Positions 1-9,206 are shown, counted from the first letter of the stretch. The stretch: 58,057 nucleotides of DNA from Candidatus Obscuribacter sp. (GCA_021772135.1 JADYXQ010000107.1:1-58057); one strand, 5' to 3'. The notes: a model not told the origin generated them from the sequence alone. Translations and numbers: made by a program.

Positions 1-24
1 GTTGGGGCTTGATGCCTAGCGCTT

Positions 25-954
25 TCAGTTTGGCCAGCACTTGCGCTTTGAAATTAGTGACACACCGGTTGTTTCTGGATGAATGGTAATGTCGGCTAGC
101 GCTTCTTGCGCCTGGTCGATGTCATAAAGCTCCCAGGAAAGAAAACGGCGGGCCATGCTGCCCGGTTTAGTTAATGCTTTAAGCGGTACCGGCGCGAACG
201 ACTCATCGATGTTTACTGCCACCACAAAATCGGCACCCAGTTCGCGGCATTGTTTAACCGGTAAATTGCAAACAACGCCACCATCCGAAAAGAGCATACC
301 GTCAATCTCAACGGGTTTTTGCAAAGCCGGTACGGCGCAGCTTGCCTGCAGAGCGTAGCCGATATCGCCTTTGCGAATCATGTAGGGTTTTCCGTCGATC
401 ACATTGAGGGCGATGGCGGCAAAGGGCTTTTTAATATCTTCGATCAAGATTTCGTCAGTGGCATGCCGGCCCACCAGATAGTTGCGAAATCTGTCGCCAC
501 CATATAGGCCATCATATTTATTGCGGCTGAATTTGGCCAATATGGCCAGAAATGGCGCTCCTAAAATGCGGAAGACTAGTGGCTCGGCCATATAGTTGCG
601 CATAAGAGCGCCGCCGGTGAATTCTCTTTCCACAACTTCCGGGCTGATACCAAGGCAGTAAAATCCGCCCACTACAGCACCAACGCTGGTGCCGGCGACG
701 CAATCAAATTCGATACCGGCTTTTTGCAGTACTTTTAAAACGCCCACTTCTGCCGCACCACGTGCGCCACCGCCGCCCAGTGCCAGACCTATTTTTGGTT
801 TGCCTACAATTGGCCGGCGATTGAATGATTTTGCTTCGCTTCTCTCGGCTGCTGTTGTTTCGAAGATGCCGCAGTTATCGGCTCTAGCAGGCAAACCAAT
901 GGCGTTTAAGATATTTGCAATCAGTACTAATGTCAGAAGCCGTTTGTAAAACAT
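25..954 (-). CDS. Patatin-like phospholipase (RssA type), C-terminus possibly frameshifted
   Basis: Predicted serine acyl hydrolase acting on lipids. A hydrophobic N-terminus (about residues 5-22) suggests export or membrane attachment. The patatin signature is complete: the glycine-rich oxyanion loop GGGGARG at residues 60-66, the nucleophile motif GTSVG with Ser90, and the DGG motif with Asp224 completing the Ser-Asp dyad. The start is the ATG at 952-954. The annotated frame ends at a TGA at 25-27 after a basic, unremarkable tail. In the neighbouring frame, codons from about position 58 leftwards read TNFKAQVLAKLKALGIKPQ, an amphipathic helix-like tail with no stop before the window edge. 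The true C-terminus may therefore lie in that frame and continue outside the window. The family is clear; substrate is unknown. Confidence 0.85.
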   Translation of the reverse strand: MFYKRLLTLVLIANILNAIGLPARADNCGIFETTAAERSEAKSFNRRPIVGKPKIGLALGGGGARGAAEVGVLKVLQKAGIEFDCVAGTSVGAVVGGFYCLGISPEVVEREFTGGALMRNYMAEPLVFRILGAPFLAILAKFSRNKYDGLYGGDRFRNYLVGRHATDEILIEDIKKPFAAIALNVIDGKPYMIRKGDIGYALQASCAVPALQKPVEIDGMLFSDGGVVCNLPVKQCRELGADFVVAVNIDESFAPVPLKALTKPGSMARRFLSWELYDIDQAQEALADITIHPETTGVSLISKRKCWPN

Positions 955-969
955 TTAATGCCATGGTGG

Positions 970-988
970 AATATGCCACATAGTAACA
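970..988. repeat. 19-base sequence shared with 46910-46928
   Basis: AATATGCCACATAGTAACA here and AATATGGCACATAGTAACA at 46910-46928 differ at one base. Both lie in gaps next to gene starts. Read on the minus strand both contain TGTTACTAT, which resembles an extended -10 element; here it would sit about 25 bases upstream of the patatin ATG. The rest of the 955-1301 gap holds only the promoter at 1221-1248 and no convincing gene. Confidence 0.35.
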
Positions 989-1220
989 GTAAAAAACTTT
1001 TTATGGTATCACTAGTTTTCTTTGCGGCAAATGGTTCTTTAAAGCAAAGCGAATACGGTCAGCATCGTATGCGGTGCCGAAAGGGCAGGCGTTTTTCTTA
1101 CACCTATCAAACGATGTCGCCCAATTAGTCGATTCGATACACGAAAATGACCGTCGCTAGCCTGACACGCCACTCCTGTTAGTGTCTTATCATCTGTCGT
1201 CACATCTGCGGTGATTCCCA

Positions 1221-1248
1221 TTGACGAGCTAGGCCGTCGACGTATACT
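1221..1248 (+). promoter_or_regulatory. Sigma-70-type promoter for the 1302 gene
   Basis: TTGACG (1221-1226) and TATACT (1243-1248) are separated by 16 bases, close to the sigma-70 consensus. Transcription would start near 1255, leaving a leader of about 47 bases before the ATG at 1302. This is the best promoter match in the 955-1301 gap. Confidence 0.6.
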
Positions 1249-1301
1249 GGCTACAAGAAACCCCCGGGCGTTGTCGCTGGCGAGATGAGAGGATTTGCTG
1301 A

Positions 1302-2084
1302 ATGGCAATACTGATGACGCTTTGGAGTAAACTTTTAGGAAACAAGCAGGCAGAATTGCCTCAAAAAGCGTCAGCAAAGAGCTATCCTCCAGAAAAGAAA
1401 GCACCAGCGCCAGCTTCGCCTAAGGCTAATCTATTAGAAAAACGCAAGCTTCTTTCCACTCGCGTCACTTCTGAGACAAAAGCCTACGACAGGCTCGATC
1501 TGGACCATTTGCGAGCACGCATCAACGAACGGTCGCCGGCTTATTTAGAAAGAAGGCAGCGGCAACAGCAATCAAAGGCCCGCTGGTTTGGCCAGGCTGC
1601 CAGCACCTTTAACGAAGAAGCTATAAGTAAAAGACTGTTCGCACCAGTGCGCATGACGGAAGTTGTGGCCGTGGAAGAGCCAGACTTGAGCTGCATGAAT
1701 TTTGCCGACATCAATTTGGACTCATATTATGACAATCAGCTAATGGACGCGGCTGAAGCCGATGGCGGCTTTGAACTGTCTGGCGAAAACTTCAGTGAAG
1801 CGCCACCGCTGGTTGCGCTTGATGATGATATTCCAGAGCTTGAAGAGCTTCTCGCTCGTTTGCAAATTATTGAAAGAGTTGAGATGCTAGAGATGGAGTC
1901 AGAAAAAGAATCTGAATGCAGAAACGGAAATCAAGACGGATTGGTCCAACTGCATCTCGTTGCTCCGATTAGCCTTGTGGAGAGCGATTTTGCTGCACCG
2001 GTGGAGCTGAGTAAGCACCGCCGCAAAGGTGGAAAAGGCAAGAAAAGTCGCCGCGCTCGCCAGAAGGATACCGTCAGAGCTTAG
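1302..2084 (+). CDS. Hypothetical acidic/charged protein
   Basis: A 260-residue protein that I do not recognise. The N-terminal half is rich in Lys, Arg, Pro and Ala, with a charged stretch around residues 55-90 containing many Gln and Arg. The middle is strongly acidic (about residues 115-205), and the C-terminus is very basic (KHRRKGGKGKKSRRARQKD). No signal peptide or membrane segment is visible, so it is probably cytoplasmic and partly disordered. The basic tail could bind nucleic acid, but that is only inference. The ATG at 1302 is preceded by GAGAGGA at 1287-1293 with good spacing, and a sigma-70-type promoter lies 54 bases upstream. The next gene follows 15 bases downstream, so the two are likely cotranscribed. 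Confidence 0.7.
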   Translation: MAILMTLWSKLLGNKQAELPQKASAKSYPPEKKAPAPASPKANLLEKRKLLSTRVTSETKAYDRLDLDHLRARINERSPAYLERRQRQQQSKARWFGQAASTFNEEAISKRLFAPVRMTEVVAVEEPDLSCMNFADINLDSYYDNQLMDAAEADGGFELSGENFSEAPPLVALDDDIPELEELLARLQIIERVEMLEMESEKESECRNGNQDGLVQLHLVAPISLVESDFAAPVELSKHRRKGGKGKKSRRARQKDTVRA

Positions 2085-2099
2085 GCTCGAGGGGGATCT

Positions 2100-2999
2100 T
2101 TGCAGTTCGGATCTTTTGATCTTTCCATTATTCGCGAATGTGTCTTTAAGCTTGACGGCGGTGCCATGTTCGGTGTGGTGCCCAAAACTTTGTGGAGCAA
2201 GCAGTCTCCATCAGACGATCAAAATCGCGTTGTTCTTGCTTGCAATCTACTTTTAATTGATACGGGCAGCAAGAAGATTCTTGTCGAAACCGGCATGGGC
2301 GATCGCTGGAGCGAAAAAGAAAAAGAGCGCTTCGGCCTCAAGTCTTTAGTCACCCCAGGCACTATGCTCGATCAAGTGGGTCTCAAGCCTGCAGATATCG
2401 ACTTTGTCATTATTTCCCATTTGCATTTTGATCATGCCGGCGGTGCCACCATTATGCGTGACGGCAAAATTGTGCCGTCATTCCCCAATGCCAAATATGT
2501 AGTGCAAAAAGGCGAATGGGATTTTGCTTTTGTGGCTAACGCCAGAGCCCGGGCCAGTTACCGCCCTGATGATTTTGTGCCTCTGCAAGAAGCCGGCCAG
2601 TTGATTCTGGTGGAAGGCGACTATGAGGTTGTGCCCGGCGTCTGGGTAAAAGTGACAGGTGGCCACACCAGTCATCATCAAGTGGTTTATTTTGAATCGA
2701 ATGGCGAAAAAGGTGTTTATTTCGCCGATATCATCCCCACCAAAACTCATTTACCGCCGCCCTGGGTAATGGGTTACGACCATCATCCACTGATTAGTTG
2801 CGATATTAAATCTGAATGGCTCGCCCGGGCCTCGGCTGAAAAATGGCTTGTGGTCTTCGATCACGAGGCTGGTATTCCCTGGGGAAAAGTGCTTGTCGAA
2901 GGCAACAAATATGATTTTGCACCACTGCCCGAGTCGTCTTTAGACTTTACTTTGAGTCAGGCTAAAGGGCAGGGCAAAGCCTTGAGTTCAGTGGGCTGA
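2100..2999 (+). CDS. Metallo-beta-lactamase-fold hydrolase
   Basis: Predicted cytoplasmic metal-dependent hydrolase of 299 residues. The fold's metal ligands are visible: the HLHFDH motif with His107, His109, Asp111 and His112, a third-motif His189 in GGHTSHH, Asp210 in FADIIPT, and His255 in FDHEAG. This arrangement is typical of the single-domain lactonase-like branch (YtnP/AiiA-like); which ester or lactone it cleaves cannot be told. The start is a TTG at 2100 supported by GAGGGGG at 2088-2094; the next in-frame ATG (2166) would remove the first beta strands. It follows the 1302 gene by 15 bases and converges with rlmN, leaving only 17 bases between the two stop codons and no visible terminator. 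Confidence 0.88.
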   Translation: MQFGSFDLSIIRECVFKLDGGAMFGVVPKTLWSKQSPSDDQNRVVLACNLLLIDTGSKKILVETGMGDRWSEKEKERFGLKSLVTPGTMLDQVGLKPADIDFVIISHLHFDHAGGATIMRDGKIVPSFPNAKYVVQKGEWDFAFVANARARASYRPDDFVPLQEAGQLILVEGDYEVVPGVWVKVTGGHTSHHQVVYFESNGEKGVYFADIIPTKTHLPPPWVMGYDHHPLISCDIKSEWLARASAEKWLVVFDHEAGIPWGKVLVEGNKYDFAPLPESSLDFTLSQAKGQGKALSSVG

Positions 3000-3016
3000 A
3001 TCACGTTCGCTTAATT

Positions 3017-4144
3017 TTAATTGTCTACGAATTTATTTGCTAACTGTCCACAGGCAGCGTCGATATCGGTGCCGCGTTCTAGCCGAATAGTCACTGTCTT
3101 GCCCGTGCGCGCTGCTGCACTGGCAAACTTATGCTGGGCCGAGATTTCAGGACGGCCGTAAAGCACCACACCTTCATTATTTTGAGTGGGGTTAAAAGGA
3201 ATCAAGTTGATATTGCAATGGAGGTCGCGAACCATTTCAGCCAGTTGCACTGCCTGTTCTACCGAATCGTTCACGCCTTCCAGCAAAACATATTCGATGG
3301 TGACGCGGCGTTTGGTGGCATTGTAATAGTTGCGCACAGCCGCCATAACTTCGTTGATGGGCCATTTTTTTGTGATTGGCACAATCTCTTCGCGAGTGAT
3401 CGCGTCTGGTGCGTGCAGCGATAGTGCCAGAGTGACGGGCAAGTTTTCTTCCGCCAGACGATTGATGCCGGGCACCACTCCAGAGGTAGAGACGGTGATG
3501 TGGCGCGCCCCGATTCCTACTGATTGATTAATGGTGTGAATAGAGGCAATTACTTCTTCAGTATTAAGCAGGGGTTCGCCCTGGCCCATGTAAACAATAT
3601 TTGCGATGCGCTTGCCTGATTCCCGCTGAATCGACATGGCCTGGTCAACGATTTCTTGCTGGGTCAAATTGCGCTTGAAGCCCAAATAGCCAGTGGCGCA
3701 GAAAGTACAGCCGACAGCGCAGCCCACTTGTGACGAGACGCAGGCCGATAAGCTGTCGCGGTCTTGGAAAGTCATGAGCACAGACTCTACCAGTTTGCCG
3801 TCAGGCAGCTGAAAGAGATATTTGCGAGTGCCGTCTCGGCTCACTTCGAGGTGGGCGATTTTGAGCAAAGGCACCCGGGCTACTTGATTGAGCTTGTGGC
3901 GCAGCTCCACCGACAGGTCGGTCATTTCTTCAAAAGAGTTGGCGTACTTAACGTAAATCCAGGTGTGGATTTGCTTGGCTCTAAACGTAGGCAGGCCAAG
4001 GCTTTTGACAAATTTAGTCAACTCGCTTAATGAAAGGCCAGAAAGTGCCTTCTTCTCTAGAATTTCAGGCACTGTGGCCGCTTTCGCCTCAACTAATAGG
4101 TCGGCTACCGCTTCCGCATTTTCGCCTGTCTCGCCTGCGCTCAT
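3017..4144 (-). CDS. rlmN: 23S rRNA (adenine2503-C2)-methyltransferase RlmN
   Basis: Radical-SAM enzyme that methylates C2 of A2503 in 23S rRNA and, in many bacteria, A37 of some tRNAs. The 375-residue length is normal. The iron-sulfur motif CX3CX2C is at Cys142, Cys146 and Cys149, inside GCAVGCTFCATG. The C-terminal cysteine that forms the methyl-carrying intermediate is Cys365 (DAACGQL). The GEPL motif (MGQGEPLLN) and a VLLEGVND segment are also present. The first 30 residues are Ala/Glu-rich and probably not part of the fold. It is divergent from secA across a 220-base gap. Confidence 0.96.
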   Translation of the reverse strand: MSAGETGENAEAVADLLVEAKAATVPEILEKKALSGLSLSELTKFVKSLGLPTFRAKQIHTWIYVKYANSFEEMTDLSVELRHKLNQVARVPLLKIAHLEVSRDGTRKYLFQLPDGKLVESVLMTFQDRDSLSACVSSQVGCAVGCTFCATGYLGFKRNLTQQEIVDQAMSIQRESGKRIANIVYMGQGEPLLNTEEVIASIHTINQSVGIGARHITVSTSGVVPGINRLAEENLPVTLALSLHAPDAITREEIVPITKKWPINEVMAAVRNYYNATKRRVTIEYVLLEGVNDSVEQAVQLAEMVRDLHCNINLIPFNPTQNNEGVVLYGRPEISAQHKFASAAARTGKTVTIRLERGTDIDAACGQLANKFVDN

Positions 4145-4283
4145 AATTTTTCCCGATATTCAGTTTTGCTCATACTCGTAGAATTTGCGCTGGAGCCCGA
4201 GTCTGGCGCTTGATGAGCAGTTGACCATAATAGCAGGCCCCAGCGCCAATGGCTTGAAGGCGGTCAATATGGTGGCTGTAAGA

Positions 4284-4292
4284 TGTTAAAAT
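4284..4292 (+). promoter_or_regulatory. Candidate extended -10 promoter for secA
   Basis: TG-T-TAAAAT matches an extended -10 element. No good -35 hexamer stands 17 bases upstream, which is usual for this promoter type. Transcription would start near 4299, about 70 bases before the secA start. The gap 4145-4365 shows no gene. Confidence 0.4.
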
Positions 4293-4368
4293 ACACTTGC
4301 AGTGGCGGCTTTACTTCGTTTTGCGCGGTAAGATACGCCCTTGGCTGGCTTTGCGGGAGATTTAGTTG

Positions 4369-7300
4369 ATGTTGGATGGTATTGACGGTTTTTTAAAACG
4401 TCTGTTTGGCGACACCAACGAAAAACGTGTGCAGCATCTGCAGCCGTATGTAGATAAAGCCAATACATTTGACGCGGCCATGCAGAAGTTGTCTGATGAC
4501 GAACTGAAAGCGAAGACCGACGAATTTAAAGGTCGCATCGCCGAAGCGCTCAAAAATGTGGAAGACATCAAGCTCATTCCTGATGAGACGCCAAAGATGC
4601 CAGGCCAGATGCGCACGAAAAAAGACATCGTGCTCTCACATCTTTTGGAACAAATGTTGCCAGAGGCTTTTGCCGTCTGTCGCGAAGCCAGCAAACGTGT
4701 GCTTGGTATGCGCCATTTCGATGTGCAATTTATGGGTGGTGCAGCACTGCACTTCAATAAAATTGCTGAGATGCGCACCGGCGAAGGTAAGACCCTGGTG
4801 GCCACACTGCCGACTTATCTCAATGCCCTGGCCGGACGCGGCGTGCATGTGGTGACGGTAAACGACTACCTGGCCAGACGCGACTCTGAGTGGATGGGTC
4901 GCCTTTATAAGTTTCTTGGCCTCAGTACTGGCCTGGTTTATTCTCACCAACCAGATCACGAAAAATATCAGGCTTACCGCGCTGATATCACATATGGTAC
5001 CAACCACGAATTTGGTTTCGATTATCTGCGCGACAACATGCGCAAGTCTTTAGAAGAGCTGGTGCAACGTCCATATTATTTCGCCATCGTTGACGAAGTC
5101 GATAACATTTTGATTGACGAAGCCAGAACACCTCTAATCATCTCCGGTTTCCCCCGCGATTCGCACGCCGATCTCTATGTGCGCATGTCGCAACTGGCTC
5201 CGCTGCTTGAGCGTGGTAAAGACAAAGATGACGAAGAATGCGATTACTGGGTAGACGAAAAACAGCGCAACGTATTGTTGACAGAACAAGGCATCATCAA
5301 TGCTGAAAAGATGCTCGATGTTCCTGATCTGTTCGATATGCACCACAATTATTCTCACCACCTGGTTCAAGCTTTGCGCGCCAAAGAGCTTTATCGCATC
5401 GACACCGAGTATCTGATTCATAACAATGAAGAAGGCAAACCTGAAATTTGCATCGTTGATGAATTCACAGGCCGTATGATGCAGGGGCGCCGCTGGAGCG
5501 ATGGTCTGCACCAGGCGATTGAAGCGAAAGAGCGTGTGCCGATTCAAGAAGAAACCATGACCTACGCTTCGATTACTTATCAAAATTTGTTCAGGCTCTA
5601 TCCAAAGCTGGCTGGTATGACCGGTACAGCCATGACTGAAGCGGCTGAATTTTCCAAAATTTACAACCTTGATGTGGTGGCGGTTCCCACCAACCGCAAC
5701 AACCAGCGTGTCGATTCAGCAGACATTATCTATAAAAACGAGCGCATGAAATACATCGCCGTGGTTGAAGAAATTGTCGATATGCACGAGCTCGGCCGTC
5801 CGGTGCTGGTAGGCACCGTCTCAATTGAAAAATCTGAATTGATTGACGAACTATTGAGTAAGCCCGAAGGCATGGGCAAATATTTGCTTGAGAAAATCAA
5901 AAGAATTGACGCTCATATGAAGGCCAGAAACCTGAGTGGCGAAACAATTGACGGCTTGCGCAAGATCTTTGAGCGTCCCGGTCAAATTGATCTGGAGAAG
6001 CTTGAAACGCTGGTAAAGAAAGCCGAAAGCGAACTGCCTAAAGAAGAAGAACTGGCAGAAAGACTGTTTTCAGCCCTGCGCACGGCCAAAGTGGTGGCAC
6101 GTATTCGCAAAGGTATCGACCACCACGTACTGAACGCCAAACAGCACGATAAGGAAGCCATGATTGTGGCTCAGGCTGGGCGGAAAGCTGGTGTCACCGT
6201 CGCTACCAACATGGCCGGTCGTGGTACTGATATATTGCTCGGCGGCAACGCCGAATATCTGGCTAAAGAAATGCTTTTAAAAGAATTTCCTGACTCAGAA
6301 GCAGTGCAAAACGATCCTGAGCGCCTCGCTCTTTATGACGCGAAGGTGAAAGAACTCACCGTCAAGATGAAAGAGATTACCGACAAAGAACACGATGAAG
6401 TGGTCAATGTGGGCGGCTTGCATATCATCGGCACTGAGCGCCACGAAGCCCGGCGCATCGATAACCAGTTGCGTGGACGGGCCGGCCGTCAGGGCGACCC
6501 CGGCACCACTCGCTTTTTCTTGTCGCTAGAAGATCAATTGATGCGCATCTTCGGCGGCGCCGCCATCTCTAAATTAATGGACATGATCAAGGCCGACGAA
6601 GACATGCCTATCGAATCTGGCATGGTCAGCAAGTCAATTGAGAATGCGCAGAAAAAAGTTGAAGCGCACCACTTCGATACCAGAAAACACGTTTTGCAAT
6701 ACGACGATGTTTTGAACACTCAGCGCGAAGTAATTTATCGCGAGCGCAAACGTATTTTAGAGAAAGCCGATTTGAGAGCGGGCATGCACGACATGCTTAG
6801 AGAACACCTCGATCTCATCCTCGAAGCACAAATCGACCCTGACGCTCCAAGCGATATGTGGGAAGAAGAACAACTGCCTGAGGTCTTACGCAACCTGGCC
6901 GTGGACGTGCCTATGATGGCCGAAGTCAAAGTAGAAGACCTGAAAAATCTCGCCTACGATGAATTGAAGCAGAAGCTCTGGGAAGATCTGGAGTTGGCCT
7001 ACAAAGTCAGAGAAGAGCACATTGGTGCCGAAGATATGCGCGAATTTGAGCGGCAGGTTTTGCTGCACAATATCGACAGCAAATGGGTCGATTATTTGCA
7101 CAATATCGACCTTCTGCGCGATGGTATCAATCTGCGCACCTACGCGCAAAAAGACCCGCTACAAGAATATAAACGCGAAGCCTTCAACATGTTCAACCAG
7201 CTTCTGCGCAGTATTCAAACCGAAGCGATTCAGCAAATCTTCCGCGCTCAGCCTCAATCTATAGAGATTGACGATCTGGATAATTTGACTTTCGAGAATC

Positions 7301-7671
7301 TTCCAGAAGGCATGTCTCCAGAAGATCTGATCAATATCATCAAGCAAGTGCAAGAAGCGCAAAGCTTCGGCCAGGAAGACGGTGCGCTCAGTATTGAAGA
7401 GCTGGAAGCCCTGTTGAACGGCCCGGGCATGGCTGAACTTATGGCCGGCTCTACTAATGGTGAACCTTCTAGCAGCGGCTCAGATCTTATTGAAGTTGAT
7501 GGCGAAGTTACGGCCGAAATCGACCCTATATCGAGTAACGAACTGGAAAGCCAATTTAAGGCCGCCAACGGCAATGGTAAGCATGAAAATTCGGTAGACG
7601 ACACTATGGCCCACCTGGGTGAATTGCCTGGTCAGGCCGAGCTTACGCCTGAGCTCAATAAAGACAAGTAA
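4369..7671 (+). CDS. secA: Preprotein translocase ATPase SecA, extended form
   Basis: Motor ATPase that drives unfolded preproteins through SecYEG at the inner membrane. Visible motifs are Walker A (MRTGEGKT, from residue 135), DEVDNILIDEARTP, the NBD2 sequence TNMAGRGTDILLGG, and RGRAGRQGDPG. At 1100 residues it is longer than the usual 800-930. One reason is an insertion of about 80 residues between GTVSIEKSE (482-490) and HHVLNAKQH (about 585), where typical SecA has a short turn. The C-terminus is an acidic, Ser/Gly-rich linker without the Cys-rich zinc motif that binds SecB. The ATG at 4369 has GGGAGA at 4355-4360; an adjacent in-frame TTG at 4366 is an alternative start. The stop overlaps the tsaB start by one base. 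Confidence 0.97.
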   Translation: MLDGIDGFLKRLFGDTNEKRVQHLQPYVDKANTFDAAMQKLSDDELKAKTDEFKGRIAEALKNVEDIKLIPDETPKMPGQMRTKKDIVLSHLLEQMLPEAFAVCREASKRVLGMRHFDVQFMGGAALHFNKIAEMRTGEGKTLVATLPTYLNALAGRGVHVVTVNDYLARRDSEWMGRLYKFLGLSTGLVYSHQPDHEKYQAYRADITYGTNHEFGFDYLRDNMRKSLEELVQRPYYFAIVDEVDNILIDEARTPLIISGFPRDSHADLYVRMSQLAPLLERGKDKDDEECDYWVDEKQRNVLLTEQGIINAEKMLDVPDLFDMHHNYSHHLVQALRAKELYRIDTEYLIHNNEEGKPEICIVDEFTGRMMQGRRWSDGLHQAIEAKERVPIQEETMTYASITYQNLFRLYPKLAGMTGTAMTEAAEFSKIYNLDVVAVPTNRNNQRVDSADIIYKNERMKYIAVVEEIVDMHELGRPVLVGTVSIEKSELIDELLSKPEGMGKYLLEKIKRIDAHMKARNLSGETIDGLRKIFERPGQIDLEKLETLVKKAESELPKEEELAERLFSALRTAKVVARIRKGIDHHVLNAKQHDKEAMIVAQAGRKAGVTVATNMAGRGTDILLGGNAEYLAKEMLLKEFPDSEAVQNDPERLALYDAKVKELTVKMKEITDKEHDEVVNVGGLHIIGTERHEARRIDNQLRGRAGRQGDPGTTRFFLSLEDQLMRIFGGAAISKLMDMIKADEDMPIESGMVSKSIENAQKKVEAHHFDTRKHVLQYDDVLNTQREVIYRERKRILEKADLRAGMHDMLREHLDLILEAQIDPDAPSDMWEEEQLPEVLRNLAVDVPMMAEVKVEDLKNLAYDELKQKLWEDLELAYKVREEHIGAEDMREFERQVLLHNIDSKWVDYLHNIDLLRDGINLRTYAQKDPLQEYKREAFNMFNQLLRSIQTEAIQQIFRAQPQSIEIDDLDNLTFENLPEGMSPEDLINIIKQVQEAQSFGQEDGALSIEELEALLNGPGMAELMAGSTNGEPSSSGSDLIEVDGEVTAEIDPISSNELESQFKAANGNGKHENSVDDTMAHLGELPGQAELTPELNKDK

Positions 7672-8495
7672 TGCTTTTTCTATCCTTCGATACCAGTGGC
7701 CGTGAACTGACGGTTGCTCTTTTTGAAGGTGGCACTGGCCATAATTCTGGTGACACCGAATCTGGTGGCAAAATACTTGCTCAGGAGCGCATTGATTTTG
7801 GTGAGCTTGCTGCTCACGATCCCCGGCTGCCTCTTTCAGCTCCACCTGTGGGCGGCAAGAAAACCAATCGCCAGGAATCGGTAAGCCTGCTTATTCCCAC
7901 AATCGACAAACTTTTAAGCGAGTCTGGTCGCGCCAAAGCAGACATCGCCTGTCTGGCTGTCGGTATTGGCCCTGGTGGATTTACCGGCATTCGCGTCGCC
8001 ATCACCACCGCCCGCACCATCGCCCAGGCTTTGAAAGTGCCGCTTGTCCCCGTCAATTCCCTTGAGTTGGCCTGCTTTGATTTGCAGTCAAAAACCGCGC
8101 TGGGAATAATCAAAGAAGCGTCGCGCACTCATTGTTATATGGCGGTGTACGCGCCGGCTGAAAGTCGCGACATGGAGTTTACCGACGTCAGCGCCGTAGT
8201 CTTGCCGCGCTACCTCACTTATGAGGCCATGGTGGAAGAGCGTGGGTTGGCCCCCCAATGGTATTGCGACGCCAGTGCCCTGGAGCGTTTGCCGCAATTA
8301 GAGAACAGCAAATTGCTGCCGCCCGTTAAGAATATTGCTGCAGAACAAGCCAAAATTGCCTGGCTTCGGGTATCTTTGAAAGGTATAACCGAGCCCGCTG
8401 CATTTCACTATCGGCTAACAGAGCCGCTCTATTTGCGGGGCGCATCAGTGACACTGAAAAAAGGCAATGCTATCGAAAAAGTCGAAAGTAATTGA
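7671..8495 (+). CDS. tsaB: tRNA threonylcarbamoyladenosine biosynthesis protein TsaB
   Basis: Non-catalytic partner of TsaD in forming t6A37 on ANN-decoding tRNAs. The 274-residue ASKHA-fold protein begins with LSFDTSGRELTVALFEGG and carries the family signature GPGGFTGIRVAITTARTIAQ followed by PVNSLE, near residues 102-130. A glycine/charged insertion at about residues 26-62 is longer than in E. coli TsaB. The ATG shares its first base with the secA stop (TAATG), so translation is probably coupled. The 3' end overlaps rimI by 29 bases; the tsaB-rimI pairing is very common in bacteria and supports both calls. Confidence 0.93.
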   Translation: MLFLSFDTSGRELTVALFEGGTGHNSGDTESGGKILAQERIDFGELAAHDPRLPLSAPPVGGKKTNRQESVSLLIPTIDKLLSESGRAKADIACLAVGIGPGGFTGIRVAITTARTIAQALKVPLVPVNSLELACFDLQSKTALGIIKEASRTHCYMAVYAPAESRDMEFTDVSAVVLPRYLTYEAMVEERGLAPQWYCDASALERLPQLENSKLLPPVKNIAAEQAKIAWLRVSLKGITEPAAFHYRLTEPLYLRGASVTLKKGNAIEKVESN

Positions 8496-9090
8496 GATTA
8501 GCGCTCTTACCATGGGCGATCTCGAAGAAGTCATGGAAATCGAACCCGTGGCATTCGGCTCGCATCACTGGTCGCGCCAGTCGTTTATGAATGAGCTGCT
8601 TAACGCCAGCGGCCATTATTTTGCCGCGCGCGACGGTGAAGGTCATTTGATTGGTTATTCAGGATATTGGTTAATCGGCGAAGAAGCGCACATCACCACT
8701 TTGGCTGTCCATCCTGATTACCGCCGCATGCATGTGGGCGAGCGCTTACTGGTTAACGACATCATTCAGGCGCGCAAAATGGCCGCCGACCTGGTCACTC
8801 TAGAAGTGCGCATCTCTAACGAATCGGCCCAACGTTTGTATGGTAAATATGGTTTTCGCAGTCTGGGCATTCGCCCCAACTACTATCAAGACAATGACGA
8901 AGACGCCATGGTTTTGTGGACTGACCGTCTTACCTCCCCTGATTTCCTCACTTTATTTAAGAAAAGGGTAAAAGAGCGGGGAGTAGCGGAAGTTGCCGGC
9001 GATTTAGACGCGCTGGATAAGCTATTCATGCGACCTGAGCTCGAATGTGACGGCGACGATACGCGCTCTTCAGTCGAGAACTTACCTTAA
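8467..9090 (+). CDS. rimI: Ribosomal-protein-alanine N-acetyltransferase RimI
   Basis: GNAT-family acetyltransferase expected to acetylate the N-terminal alanine of ribosomal protein S18. The acetyl-CoA-binding motif A is visible as LAVHPDYRRMHVGERLL, followed by the family-typical LEVRISNESAQRLYGKYGF and RPNYYQDNDEDAMVLW. The core (residues about 8-155) has normal length. An extra tail of about 50 residues, rich in charged residues, follows and has no recognisable domain. The gene lies 29 bases inside the end of tsaB, in another frame. No terminator is visible in the 9091-9206 gap. Confidence 0.93.
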   Translation: MLSKKSKVIEISALTMGDLEEVMEIEPVAFGSHHWSRQSFMNELLNASGHYFAARDGEGHLIGYSGYWLIGEEAHITTLAVHPDYRRMHVGERLLVNDIIQARKMAADLVTLEVRISNESAQRLYGKYGFRSLGIRPNYYQDNDEDAMVLWTDRLTSPDFLTLFKKRVKERGVAEVAGDLDALDKLFMRPELECDGDDTRSSVENLP

Positions 9091-9206
9091 ATCGGACAAT
9101 ATTGCCAAAAAAGTCGCTACTAGTGGTCATGCTCTGGATATAGCAGGGGTTGACTTGTCATAAGGCGGCAAACGAAAATAGACGGGTTATACGGCTGGAG
9201 GTTCAT

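Noticed and set aside
2295..2305. Single GCGATCGC octamer, like cyanobacterial HIP1
   Set aside because: I noticed it only once; HIP1 genomes carry it every few hundred bases.
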